42,210 nucleotides of DNA from Kiritimatiellia bacterium (GTDB lineage: Bacteria > Verrucomicrobiota > Kiritimatiellia > JAAZAB01): NCBI GenBank assembly GCA_028715905.1, contig JAQUQV010000001.1, forward strand, positions 114,704 to 156,913, in the 5' to 3' direction. The position numbers and the translations under genes are program-made. Below are positions 24,031 to 31,356 of the stretch, piece by piece (position 1 is the first letter of the stretch; every line of letters starts with the position of its first letter). Under the pieces are notes generated by a model, which was not told the origin of the DNA, searched no databases, and was given only the letters and a program-made list of their open reading frames with translations.

Positions 24031-25800
24031 TTATAACCTTGGCGCGGACGCCGCTTGCTGATTAGCGCCTTCCGCCAGCGCTTCCGGCGACGGGGGCACA
24101 TCAAGATAATGAACTATCTGCCCGGCGATTTCGCTGAAAACCGGGCCCGCCACGGCGCCGCCGGTATGGACCGTCCCCCGCGGTTCATCCAAAACCACGA
24201 TGATGGCCAATTGCGGCTCTTCCGCCGGGATAAAACCGGCAAAGGACGCCATGTTCAACGCATCGGAATACCCGCCGGGCACGGCCTTTTGGGCCGTGCC
24301 TGTTTTCCCGGCAACCGAATAACCATCAACAAAAGCCCGGCGGCCCGTGCCGCCCTCTTCGGTAACCCTGGCCAGGAGGCGCCTCATTTCCCGGGCCGTT
24401 TCGGCTTTAATCGGCCGGCCTGCGATTTTAGGGCGCTGTTCAAAAAGGACCTGCCCCTCCGGCGATTTAATTTGACGCACGACGTACGGCCGCATTAAAA
24501 CCCCCTCATTGGCTATGGCCGCGATCACCTGCAGCATCTGCAGGGACGTCACGGCAATTTCATGCCCGATGGCGACGCGGGTAATACTGATCGGCGTCCA
24601 TTCGGACAACGGGTGGAGAATGCCGGATTCCTCCCCGGGCAGATCAATGCCGGTCGGCCGGCCGAGCCCGAAAGCGCGCAGGTATTGAAAAAGTTTTTCT
24701 TCGCCGAGGAGCAGGGCCACTTTGGCCGCGCCGATATTGCTTGATTTCTTGATGATATCGGCCACGGAAAGCTCCCCGTAGGGATGAAAATCGCGCAACG
24801 GCTTTTTCCGGTAATACCAGGCGCCGTTTTCACAATCAAAAATCTGGGATGAGCGCACCACGTTCTCGTTCAAGGCCGAGGCGATAATCGCAACCTTGAA
24901 AGTGGAGCCGGGCTCATAATTGACGCCGACGCACCGGTTGCGCATCCATTCCGGAGAAACGTTTCTGAAATTATTGGGATCATAATCGGGATAATTCGCC
25001 ATCGCCAGGATTGCCCCGGTTTTGACCTCTTCCACAATGGCCCAGCCGGCGGAGGCCCGGTTCTCGTTCACCGCTTTCCGCAACGCTTCCTCAACCACGT
25101 ACTGCACGTAATGGTCAAGGGTCAGGGTAAGGTCGGCGCCGGCGCGCGGTTTCAGCTCAAAAAGCCGGCGGTCGTACAATTCATGGCGGCGGCCGTCAAG
25201 CTCGCTGATCAGCAAACCATGCACGCCATGCAGGTATTTATGCCACTGCTGTTCAATGCCGGCCGAGCCGACGCGCTCCGAATCAAAATTGACAAAACCG
25301 AGCACATGGCACATGCTGCTGCCGCGCGGATAGGAACGCACCATCATGTCCCGCAGGAACACCCCCGGCAATTTCATCTTTTCAAGTTGAAGCGCCTGTT
25401 CCGCTTCCACCGGCCGGCCGTAACCGCCCAGATAAACGAAATGCCGGCCCGGCTGATTCAAACGCTCCCGGATATGCGCGGGATCGGCGTTCAGCGTCCG
25501 GGCGACATTCTCGGCCACGGACCGCACGCTGTCCCGGCTCAGAACCAGTTCGGGATCCGCGCAGATTTCTTTCTTGACGATATCCAGGGCCATGGTATTT
25601 CCCCGGCGGTCAAAAATTTTGCCGCGCGCAACCAGCAGATCGGTTTCCAGCCGGCGGGCGTCAATGATCCGCATACTGCGGTCTTCCCCCTCGCCAAAAC
25701 GAAAATGCAGGTAAACAAGGCGGGCAATGAGGCCGTTCAGCGCTCCGAGAACTATAAGCACCACAAAAAAAATGCGGTATTGATACTTAAGTTCAGTCAT
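24031..25800 (-). CDS. ftsI: Penicillin-binding protein, FtsI/PBP3-type transpeptidase
   Basis: Septal peptidoglycan transpeptidase anchored in the inner membrane. 589 residues: short cytoplasmic tail, one membrane segment (about 9-30), a dimerisation/pedestal region beginning with ARGKIFDRRGNTMA, then the transpeptidase domain. Catalytic motifs are complete: STFK at 299-302 (nucleophile Ser299), SSN at 353-355 and KTGT at 499-502. The C-terminus ends in a low-complexity Ala/Gln/Pro tail without a PASTA domain. The start overlaps the FtsL-like stop by 8 bases, so translation is probably coupled. The spoVD-type sporulation paralogue is excluded by the division-gene context and lack of PASTA. 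Confidence 0.94.
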   Translation of the reverse strand: MTELKYQYRIFFVVLIVLGALNGLIARLVYLHFRFGEGEDRSMRIIDARRLETDLLVARGKIFDRRGNTMALDIVKKEICADPELVLSRDSVRSVAENVARTLNADPAHIRERLNQPGRHFVYLGGYGRPVEAEQALQLEKMKLPGVFLRDMMVRSYPRGSSMCHVLGFVNFDSERVGSAGIEQQWHKYLHGVHGLLISELDGRRHELYDRRLFELKPRAGADLTLTLDHYVQYVVEEALRKAVNENRASAGWAIVEEVKTGAILAMANYPDYDPNNFRNVSPEWMRNRCVGVNYEPGSTFKVAIIASALNENVVRSSQIFDCENGAWYYRKKPLRDFHPYGELSVADIIKKSSNIGAAKVALLLGEEKLFQYLRAFGLGRPTGIDLPGEESGILHPLSEWTPISITRVAIGHEIAVTSLQMLQVIAAIANEGVLMRPYVVRQIKSPEGQVLFEQRPKIAGRPIKAETAREMRRLLARVTEEGGTGRRAFVDGYSVAGKTGTAQKAVPGGYSDALNMASFAGFIPAEEPQLAIIVVLDEPRGTVHTGGAVAGPVFSEIAGQIVHYLDVPPSPEALAEGANQQAASAPRL

Positions 25801-26179
25801 GAACGAGCGGCCTGGTTAAACGCGAAAGTTGCGCCAGCTGCGATTTTTCATCAGTCATCGTGGAAATTATGGCATCCGGCTCATTGAGGCGCACAATACT
25901 GCCTTCCTCCGGCCAGACCATGGCGCAGTTGTTCCGGGCAAGCATTTTTTCAATGTTCTGCGGCGTTTTGAGCCTTTCCCATTTCCACAATTCAAGGTCA
26001 TATCTTTTCTGCAGTTCGGCCTGCTGCTGTTCAAGGATTTTGATCTTGGTGCCGAGGGACTTACTGCGGATATCCAGACCGACATAGGCCAGAAGCAAAA
26101 GCATCGCGATTACCAGCGCCGAAACCACCGGCATCGGAACAACGCCTTGCATCCGCTTCCTTCTGTTTTTACTCGCCAT
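25793..26179 (-). CDS. ftsL: FtsL-like division protein
   Basis: 128 residues with a basic N-terminus (MASKNRRKRMQ), one membrane segment (about 17-38), and a following heptad-like region (KIKILEQQQAELQKRYDLELWKWERLKTP), the bitopic coiled-coil plan of FtsL/DivIC proteins. Sequence identity in this family is very low, so position between rsmH and ftsI carries much of the weight. The C-terminal 45 residues are longer than in many FtsL proteins. It starts 3 bases after the rsmH stop and overlaps ftsI by 8 bases. Expected partners are FtsB and FtsQ, not encoded here. Confidence 0.78.
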   Translation of the reverse strand: MASKNRRKRMQGVVPMPVVSALVIAMLLLLAYVGLDIRSKSLGTKIKILEQQQAELQKRYDLELWKWERLKTPQNIEKMLARNNCAMVWPEEGSIVRLNEPDAIISTMTDEKSQLAQLSRLTRPLVHD

Positions 26180-26182
26180 GTT

Positions 26183-27115
26183 TCACTCCGTCCTTTCAAT
26201 ACAACGCATTTTGGCCGACCGGGCCCGCGGGTTCCGCATGATTTCGGCCCCGGACGCCGGCCGGGGCTTCCCCGTAACCGGCCGGACAACCGGCTTCATG
26301 CCTTGCCAGCTTTCCCCCCCTTCCGGAAGAGAAACCCAGCGGCCGATATGTTTTTTAAAAAAATGTTTAACCAGCCGATCCTCAAGGCTGTGGTAGGAAA
26401 TCACCGTCAGCCGCCCGGCCGGCGCCAGAAGCGCGAGGGCGCCCTCCAATCCCTTCTCCAGCGCGCCGAGCTCATCGTTCACCGTTATGCGCAAGGCTTG
26501 AAAAGTTCTGGTCGCCGGATGAATCCTGCCTCCGGACCAGCGCGCCGCGAATTCAATCGTCTGGACAAGGCGCCGCGTTGTCCAGGGCTTTTTCTGCCTG
26601 CGCTCAATCGCGATTGCCCTTGCAATTCTCCGGGCGGCCGGCTCCTCGCCGTACTCCCGTATAATGCGGGCCAGTTCCTTTTCGTCCGTCTCCTCAACGA
26701 TTTGCGCGGCGGTTAGCTTCCGGGAACGATCCATGCGCATGTCCAGCGGGCCGTCCTTCATGAAACTGAATCCGCGCTCGCCCCGTTCCACCTGCATGGC
26801 CGACATCCCCAGGTCCAGCAATATGCCGTCAACCCGGCGGATGCCCGCGCCCTCAACCAAAGACTGGATATCGGCGAAATTTCCATGCAGCAGCCGGCAA
26901 TGGCCCAGCCACGGCCGCAGGTTACAAGCCGCCAGCTCCAGGGCATCAGCATCGCGATCCAGGCCGATCAGCATCCCCGCGCCGCCTAAACGCTCAAGCA
27001 CCGCCCTGGCATGGCCGCCGGCGCCAACCGTGCCATCCACGTAAATGCCGTTTTTGCGCACGGCCAGCATTTCAACCGCTTCCTTAACCATTACGGGAAC
27101 ATGCATCCCAGGCAT
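26183..27115 (-). CDS. rsmH: 16S rRNA (cytosine-1402-N4)-methyltransferase
   Basis: RsmH (MraW) methylates N4 of C1402 in the 16S rRNA decoding centre using S-adenosylmethionine. 310 residues, standard length. The start HVPVMVKEAVEML, the cofactor loop YVDGTVGAGGHA (about 25-36), GLDRDADAL, the LLDLGMSAMQVERGERGFSF block, and the C-terminal VISYHSLEDRLVKHFFK are all diagnostic. ATG codons at 27115 and 27106 are both possible; the first has GGAG four bases upstream. It follows a 64-residue zinc-motif gene by 36 bases and precedes ftsL by 3 bases, in usual dcw order except for the two small genes inserted before it. Confidence 0.96.
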   Translation of the reverse strand: MPGMHVPVMVKEAVEMLAVRKNGIYVDGTVGAGGHARAVLERLGGAGMLIGLDRDADALELAACNLRPWLGHCRLLHGNFADIQSLVEGAGIRRVDGILLDLGMSAMQVERGERGFSFMKDGPLDMRMDRSRKLTAAQIVEETDEKELARIIREYGEEPAARRIARAIAIERRQKKPWTTRRLVQTIEFAARWSGGRIHPATRTFQALRITVNDELGALEKGLEGALALLAPAGRLTVISYHSLEDRLVKHFFKKHIGRWVSLPEGGESWQGMKPVVRPVTGKPRPASGAEIMRNPRARSAKMRCIERTE

Positions 27116-27151
27116 TCATCTCCGGCAGGATTTACGGAAATCATCCGCCCG

Positions 27152-27346
27152 TTATGGATAGGCCGCCATGACGGGCAGGGCCGCCTGTAATCTGATTTTC
27201 TTGACTTCCAATTCGTAACAGACGTTGCAAAAGCCATGGGAACAGAAATGGCCGGCGTCCGCTTCATGAAACTGGTATTCCCAGCCGACATCCGTCTTCA
27301 CGCGCCCGCAGATACAGCACTTCATAAGGACTTTTTTGTTTTCCAT
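27152..27346 (-). CDS. Small Cys-rich zinc-ribbon-like protein inside the dcw operon
   Basis: 64 residues. Two Cys pairs, CxxC at 10-13 (KCCICGRVKTD) and CNVC at 40-43, with CSHGFCNVCYE, form a probable zinc knuckle. The pattern resembles the small ICxxCKKIRDD...FSHGICPxC module usually found at the ends of response-regulator or PAS-sensor proteins in environmental bacteria, here standing alone (recalled from family patterns, not searched). An AGGAGG lies ten bases upstream of the ATG at 27346. It lies between an unknown small gene and rsmH. A regulatory or adaptor role in division is possible but not shown. Confidence 0.68.
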   Translation of the reverse strand: MENKKVLMKCCICGRVKTDVGWEYQFHEADAGHFCSHGFCNVCYELEVKKIRLQAALPVMAAYP

Positions 27347-27414
27347 GGTTCGTCGTCCTCCTCAGGGGGTTTAATGCAAAACGCCGGGCCGGCGACCGGA
27401 CGGCAAAAAGCGAC

Positions 27415-27681
27415 TCACATCAGCAAGGAACGGACATTGAATCCGCTGAAAATCGTCTTCATGATTTTCCTGGCCGGCCCTTCGGATGCCTTCCCGCCAA
27501 GCCGCAGACGTTCGTAATCGCCCACGGGAAGAATCTGCATGGTCCCGTTCAGGGAAAATGCGTGCGCGCCAAAGCGCAAAGAACGGGCGACATTCCTCCT
27601 GTCCGGAAGAATAAAACGGCGCATCATGGCCGTTTCAGACCGCATCGCGCCGGTAACACCCAGGTAATTAACCGCTCTCAT
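27415..27681 (-). CDS. Small basic hypothetical protein inside the dcw operon
   Basis: 88 residues from the ATG at 27681, which has a strong GGAGG eight bases upstream. A second in-frame ATG at 27708 also has AGGA and would add nine residues. The protein is Arg/Met-rich (GAMRSETAMMRRFILPDRRNVARSLRFG) with no membrane segment or recognised domain. It lies 67 bases after mraZ and 68 bases before the zinc-motif gene, in the same direction. The good ribosome site and position in a tight operon support a real gene; function unknown. Confidence 0.6.
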   Translation of the reverse strand: MRAVNYLGVTGAMRSETAMMRRFILPDRRNVARSLRFGAHAFSLNGTMQILPVGDYERLRLGGKASEGPARKIMKTIFSGFNVRSLLM

Positions 27682-27748
27682 TTTGATTTCCTCCAATGCA
27701 TGTTTCATAGTTCCTGTTTTTGAACTCCGCCGGGAAAGCGGATTATGT

Positions 27749-28234
27749 TTAAAATTCCACGTACCGCACGGCGTCTTCCATCGTCGTCTGGTCAACGGCG
27801 GCAGCCGTTTTCTCCCATTCCTCGGGGTTCCACAATTCAAACCTGTCCCAGGCGCCGACCAGTTTCACGCGGGAGACAATGCCGGCATGGGCCAGGAGTT
27901 CGTCCTTGATCCTGATGCGGCCCTGTGAATCCCAGGAAATCAGGTCCGAGCTTGAGGCCAGCAGCCGCGCGAACATGCGCGCTTTCTTATCGCCAATGCC
28001 GATTTTCCGGAATTTTTCAAGCCGGCGCGCCATTTCGCTGGCCGGATAAACATAAAGGCATTTTTCATTATTAAGCCCCGGCAATACGTAAAGACTTGCC
28101 GGCTTGCCGACCTGATCGCGCCAAACCGCGGGAATGGTCATGCGCTTTTTGGGGTCAAGGGAATGCGTGAAATTACTGGCAAATCCTCCACCCACCATGA
28201 CCGGAACCGGCTGTTCTATGTCATTATTTGCCAC
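27749..28234 (-). CDS. mraZ: MraZ transcriptional regulator
   Basis: First gene of the dcw operon. 161 residues with two AbrB/MraZ swapped-hairpin domains: FTHSLDPKKRMTIPAVWRD (about 22-40) and ISWDSQGRIRIKDELLAHAG (about 98-117) are the two DxxGR-type motifs; the first is Asp-Pro-Lys-Lys-Arg. In E. coli and mollicutes MraZ oligomers bind short direct repeats in their own promoter. Start is GTG at 28234 with AAGGAT upstream; a later ATG at 28198 would give a conventional-length N-terminus (MVGGGFASNFTHSLD) but lacks a ribosome site. The upstream region carries a promoter overlapped by matching 10-bp-period repeats (28251-28275). Confidence 0.95.
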   Translation of the reverse strand: MANNDIEQPVPVMVGGGFASNFTHSLDPKKRMTIPAVWRDQVGKPASLYVLPGLNNEKCLYVYPASEMARRLEKFRKIGIGDKKARMFARLLASSSDLISWDSQGRIRIKDELLAHAGIVSRVKLVGAWDRFELWNPEEWEKTAAAVDQTTMEDAVRYVEF

Positions 28235-28250
28235 TTTATTATCCTTTTAT

Positions 28251-28275
28251 GACACAATTTGACACTTTCCCCCAC
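28251..28275 (-). promoter_or_regulatory. MraZ-type operator: three GTG-repeats at 10-bp period
   Basis: On the minus strand GTGGG (28275-28271), GTGTC (28265-28261) and GTGTC (28255-28251) are each separated by exactly five bases. The middle unit sits in AAAGTGT, the form described for mollicute MraZ sites; the first is the GTGGG form known from E. coli. The repeats overlap the -35/-10 spacer and -10 box of the mraZ promoter, as expected of an autorepressor. Seen in sequence; binding is inferred. Confidence 0.75.
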
Positions 28276-28285
28276 AAAATGTCAA
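28257..28285 (-). promoter_or_regulatory. mraZ: Sigma-70-type promoter for the mraZ/dcw operon
   Basis: Minus-strand TTGACA (28285-28280, perfect -35), a 17-base spacer, and TCAAAT (28262-28257, four of six -10 bases). Transcription would start near 28250, leaving a leader of about 16 bases before GTG 28234. Confidence 0.6.
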
Positions 28286-28348
28286 CATTTTTTTGCAAAA
28301 AAAATTAACCGCACCTTTTCCACTGAAATCCATGTCCCCGAAAGATGC

Positions 28349-28380
28349 CGCCCCCGGGTCGCCACCGGGGGCGTTTTCTT
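28349..28380 (+). terminator. Strong intrinsic-terminator hairpin with no obvious upstream gene
   Basis: CGCCCCCGG (28349-28357) pairs perfectly with CCGGGGGCG (28365-28373) around a seven-base loop, followed by TTTTCTT on the plus strand. No plus-strand gene lies between mraZ and this site. It could end a short RNA or mini-ORF (a 16-codon frame starts at ATG 28332 and runs through the hairpin), or block antisense transcription. Confidence 0.5.
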
Positions 28381-28423
28381 GACAATCAGGCCGTAAAATA
28401 ATAATTTTGGCCTGTTCCGCGGT

Positions 28424-28442
28424 GGATGGCGGCGCTGCCGCC
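28424..28442 (-). repeat. Dispersed hairpin element, copy 2
   Basis: GGATGGCGGC-GCT-GCCGCC on the plus strand; read on the minus strand it ends GCCGCCATCCA like copies at 32554-32577 and 30236-30258. It lies in the leader of the GT2 gene. Confidence 0.5.
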
Positions 28443-28495
28443 CTGAGCTCCTGCACAGAAGTCTAAATGGATACGATGCGGAGCAATCGTTGAAA

Positions 28496-30235
28496 ATGAA
28501 AAAGGCTTTTACACTTATTTCGCTTTTTTTTGCAACCTGCTGGCGCCATGGAATACACAAGGCGTTTCTCCTGGCCCTCGCCCACTTTTCGCAATGCCGG
28601 TTTATACCGCGCCGGCTCGCGGGCCTGGCGGAAAGATTTCCGCCGGTTTCGCGCTCCAACTCGTCCGCTTATCTGCCCCTGTTGAAACGCACCCCCCTCG
28701 TTTCAATTGTCATGCCCGTTTTCAATTCCCGCTGGCTGCCGGAAGCCGTGGAAAGCGTTCTGGCCCAGACTTACCGGAACTACGAATTGATCCTGGTGGA
28801 CGATTGCTCCACTCTGCCCGCGACACTTGAAACGCTCGCCCGGCTGGAAACAACGCCGCGGATCAGGATTATCCGCAACCGCCGGAACCAGGGAATCAGC
28901 GGCGCGACCAACGCCGGCATCCGGGCCGGCCGGGGCGAATATGTGGCCTTCATGGATCATGACGATTTACTGCACCCGGACGCGCTGGCTTATTTTGCGC
29001 GGACTTTGAACGACGGCCACGATGAAGACGTTTTTTTTACCAACGAAAAGATCGTCAACCACAGGGGCATCGTCATCGCCGGAATGGTCAAATGCGCCCC
29101 TTCCATGGACCTGCTGCTCTCCTGCAACGCCGTCCTGCATTTCTGCGTCATCAAAAGGGAAAAACTGGATAGGATCGGATTGTTGAAAAAGGAATACGAC
29201 GGCGCCCAGGACCATGACCTCATGATCCGCGCCCTGGAAAACGGGCTTTCCTTCCGCCGCATTCCCTGTTTTCTGTACGGCTGGCGGTGCCACCGCGCGG
29301 CCGAATCGGGCAACGTGCGCGCTTACTCCCGCGCCGGCGGCGGCGAATTGCCCCGGGCCTACCGCAATGGAAAAAAAACCGTTCAGGATTATCTTGACCG
29401 GAACGGGATCCGGGCAACGGTAACCGACGACGCCTTTCCATGGTACCGCGTCAAGTATGCGCTTCCGCCTGAAAAACCGGAAGTGGCCATCATCATCCCC
29501 TTCCGGGACCAGCCGGATTGCCTCCGCCGGCTGCTCGCGAGCATGCGAAAAACATCATATAAGAACTTCACCCTCCACCTGGTGGACAACCAGTCCGCGC
29601 TCCCGGAAACGCGCGTTTTGCTCCGCGAGGCGATCGCCAACAGCGGCTTCAGAATTAAAATCATTGAGTTCAACGAGCCGTTCAATTATTCCCGCCTGCA
29701 CAACCGGGTTGTTGCCGGAATCAATAACGAGCTCCTGCTCTTCATGAACAACGATCTGGAAGTAATCAAGGGCGACTGGCTGGAAGCCATGCTGGAACAT
29801 ATCCACCGCGATAAAATCGGGGCGGTCGGGTGCCGCCTGATCGGAAAAAACGGCGAACTCCAGCACGCCGGCATGACCTTCCGGCCCGACATTTATTTCT
29901 GCGCCAGAAATCTCAACCTGGAGGAAGGCTATTACACGAAAGTTCAGCGGGAAGTCGCGGGGGTTACCTGCGCCTGCATGCTGACCCGCAAGACGGTGTT
30001 TGAAAAAACCGGCGGTTTTGACGAGGTGCAGTTCCCGATTGGGTTTTCCGACGCCGACCTGTGCCAGAAAATAACCCGGATCGGGTATAAAATAATTTAT
30101 ACCCCCTTCGCCGAGCTCTACCACCACGAATCGTTATCCCGCAAGACCCACGAGGAATGGTATGAAAAACACACGCTCTTTAAGCGTTACCTCGGCGCGA
30201 CCACACTGGCGGATAAACACTACAAGCACGCCTGA
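28496..30235 (+). CDS. Glycosyltransferase with two tandem GT2 (GT-A) domains
   Basis: About 579 residues with two family-2 domains. The first (about 68-290) starts VSIVMPVFNS, has YELILVDDCS, and an FMDHDDLLHPDAL metal-binding region. The second (about 330-560) starts VAIIIPFRDQ, with LVDNQS, FMNNDLEVI (the DxD-equivalent) and GFSDADLCQKITRIGYKI. This plan is common in rhamnan, O-antigen and capsule polymerisation enzymes that make alternating linkages. A short hydrophobic N-terminus may associate with the membrane. A TTG six bases upstream (28490) sits at better distance from GGAG than the ATG at 28496. The gene stands alone on the plus strand, divergent from mraZ and convergent with hypB. 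Sugar donor unknown. Confidence 0.9.
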   Translation: MKKAFTLISLFFATCWRHGIHKAFLLALAHFSQCRFIPRRLAGLAERFPPVSRSNSSAYLPLLKRTPLVSIVMPVFNSRWLPEAVESVLAQTYRNYELILVDDCSTLPATLETLARLETTPRIRIIRNRRNQGISGATNAGIRAGRGEYVAFMDHDDLLHPDALAYFARTLNDGHDEDVFFTNEKIVNHRGIVIAGMVKCAPSMDLLLSCNAVLHFCVIKREKLDRIGLLKKEYDGAQDHDLMIRALENGLSFRRIPCFLYGWRCHRAAESGNVRAYSRAGGGELPRAYRNGKKTVQDYLDRNGIRATVTDDAFPWYRVKYALPPEKPEVAIIIPFRDQPDCLRRLLASMRKTSYKNFTLHLVDNQSALPETRVLLREAIANSGFRIKIIEFNEPFNYSRLHNRVVAGINNELLLFMNNDLEVIKGDWLEAMLEHIHRDKIGAVGCRLIGKNGELQHAGMTFRPDIYFCARNLNLEEGYYTKVQREVAGVTCACMLTRKTVFEKTGGFDEVQFPIGFSDADLCQKITRIGYKIIYTPFAELYHHESLSRKTHEEWYEKHTLFKRYLGATTLADKHYKHA

Positions 30236-30258
30236 GCGGAGACGCCGCCATCCAAAAC
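30236..30258 (+). repeat. Dispersed hairpin element, copy 3 (degenerate)
   Basis: Immediately after the GT2 stop: GCGGAGACGCCGCC then ATCCAAAAC. The tail GCCGCCATCCAAAAC is identical to the copy downstream of lptE; the left stem half is degenerate. Confidence 0.5.
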
Positions 30259-30308
30259 GGGCGCCGGCTGTTCGTTGTGAATGCCGCAAACATTACAGCC
30301 CGGATGTT

Positions 30309-30992
30309 TTAACGGAACGGTTTAAGCGCAAGTCCGCCGCCCGGGACAAATCCCCCGGCGCAAGCCAGCCAGTTAATCCACCCGCCCAGGCCGTTGCCGT
30401 TCAAGGCCGAAACCTGGAAAACCGGCGCGCGCGGATTGAGCTTGCGGATAAAGCCGAGGCATTTTTTCAGCCGGAAGGGAACATGGGGCAGAAGATCCGT
30501 TTTGGTAATCACGACCGCCCCCGCCTCCCTGAAAATCAACGGGTATTTCAAGGGCTTATCGTCCCCTTCCGTGACGCTGATCGCAACCGCCTTGGCGTGT
30601 TCGCCGATATCAAATTCGGCCGGGCAGACCAGGTTGCCGACATTTTCAACAATGATCATGTCCAGACGGCGCAGGGGCAAGTCGCGGACGGCGTAATGAA
30701 CCATCTTGGCCTCCAGATGGCACCCGCCGCCGGTCAAAAGCTGACTGACACGGCAATTGAGCCGCGCCAGACGGCGGGCGTCATTCTTTGTTTCCAAATC
30801 CCCTTCCAGGACGGCGAAATCAAGCCGGCGCGAAAGTTTTCGCACCGTCTTTTCAAGCAGGGCGGTTTTGCCAGCGCCGGGCGAGCCGATCAGGTTAAGC
30901 ATTTTTATGTTTTCTTTGGCCAGCAAAACGCGGGTTTTGGCCGCCCAGCGGTCGTTGTCGCCCATTAAATCGCGGTAGACTTTGATTTTCAT
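30309..30992 (-). CDS. hypB: Hydrogenase/urease nickel incorporation GTPase
   Basis: SIMIBI GTPase that delivers nickel to [NiFe]-hydrogenase (or urease) precursors with HypA. 227 residues. Walker A GSPGAGKT at 36-43, the LEGDLETKNDA switch, the metal-site pair Cys-His in GGGCHLEA and Cys in ENVGNLVCPAEFDIGE, and the specificity motif ITKTDLL are visible. The N-terminus lacks both the CxxCGC motif and the His-rich nickel store of some HypB proteins. The start overlaps the hypA stop by 4 bases (ATGA). No hydrogenase or urease subunit, nor hypCDEF, lies within the window. The convergent GT2 gene ends 73 bases away. Confidence 0.93.
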   Translation of the reverse strand: MKIKVYRDLMGDNDRWAAKTRVLLAKENIKMLNLIGSPGAGKTALLEKTVRKLSRRLDFAVLEGDLETKNDARRLARLNCRVSQLLTGGGCHLEAKMVHYAVRDLPLRRLDMIIVENVGNLVCPAEFDIGEHAKAVAISVTEGDDKPLKYPLIFREAGAVVITKTDLLPHVPFRLKKCLGFIRKLNPRAPVFQVSALNGNGLGGWINWLACAGGFVPGGGLALKPFR

Positions 30993-31336
30993 TCCACCTC
31001 TATGCTTTCAAGATAAAGCTCCCGGCCGGCGGCAATTTCCAGATCAACTCCGCCGCACTTCCGGCAGGCAAACATAAGGCCGCCGGCGGCCCCCCGCCAG
31101 CCGCAGCGGGCGCACTTTAGTTTGACCGGAACGGTTTTAATCAGCAGGGATGAGCCTTCGGCGGGCGTATTCTTGGTCAGGATTTTATAGGCCGACTTCA
31201 AGCTCGCCGGAACAAGGCGGTGGTATGCCCCGGCCCTTACGCGCGCTTTTGTGAGGCGCGCGCGGCCATTCGTGTTTTTTTTCAACTCCCCCAGAACGGC
31301 CGCGACCAGCGACTGGCATATTGAAAATTCATGCAT
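30989..31336 (-). CDS. hypA: Hydrogenase nickel incorporation protein HypA
   Basis: 115-residue metallochaperone. The N-terminal MHEFS carries the nickel-binding His2. A zinc site is formed by CARC (Cys75, Cys78) and CRKC (Cys91, Cys94), the usual spacing. Works with HypB in nickel insertion; sometimes also supplies urease. It is in one unit with the upstream NYN gene (20-base gap) and the overlapping hypB, so the three are probably cotranscribed. A HybF-type paralogue is the only real alternative. Confidence 0.93.
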   Translation of the reverse strand: MHEFSICQSLVAAVLGELKKNTNGRARLTKARVRAGAYHRLVPASLKSAYKILTKNTPAEGSSLLIKTVPVKLKCARCGWRGAAGGLMFACRKCGGVDLEIAAGRELYLESIEVE

Positions 31337-31356
31337 GCGCGCACCCGGCGGAAAAA

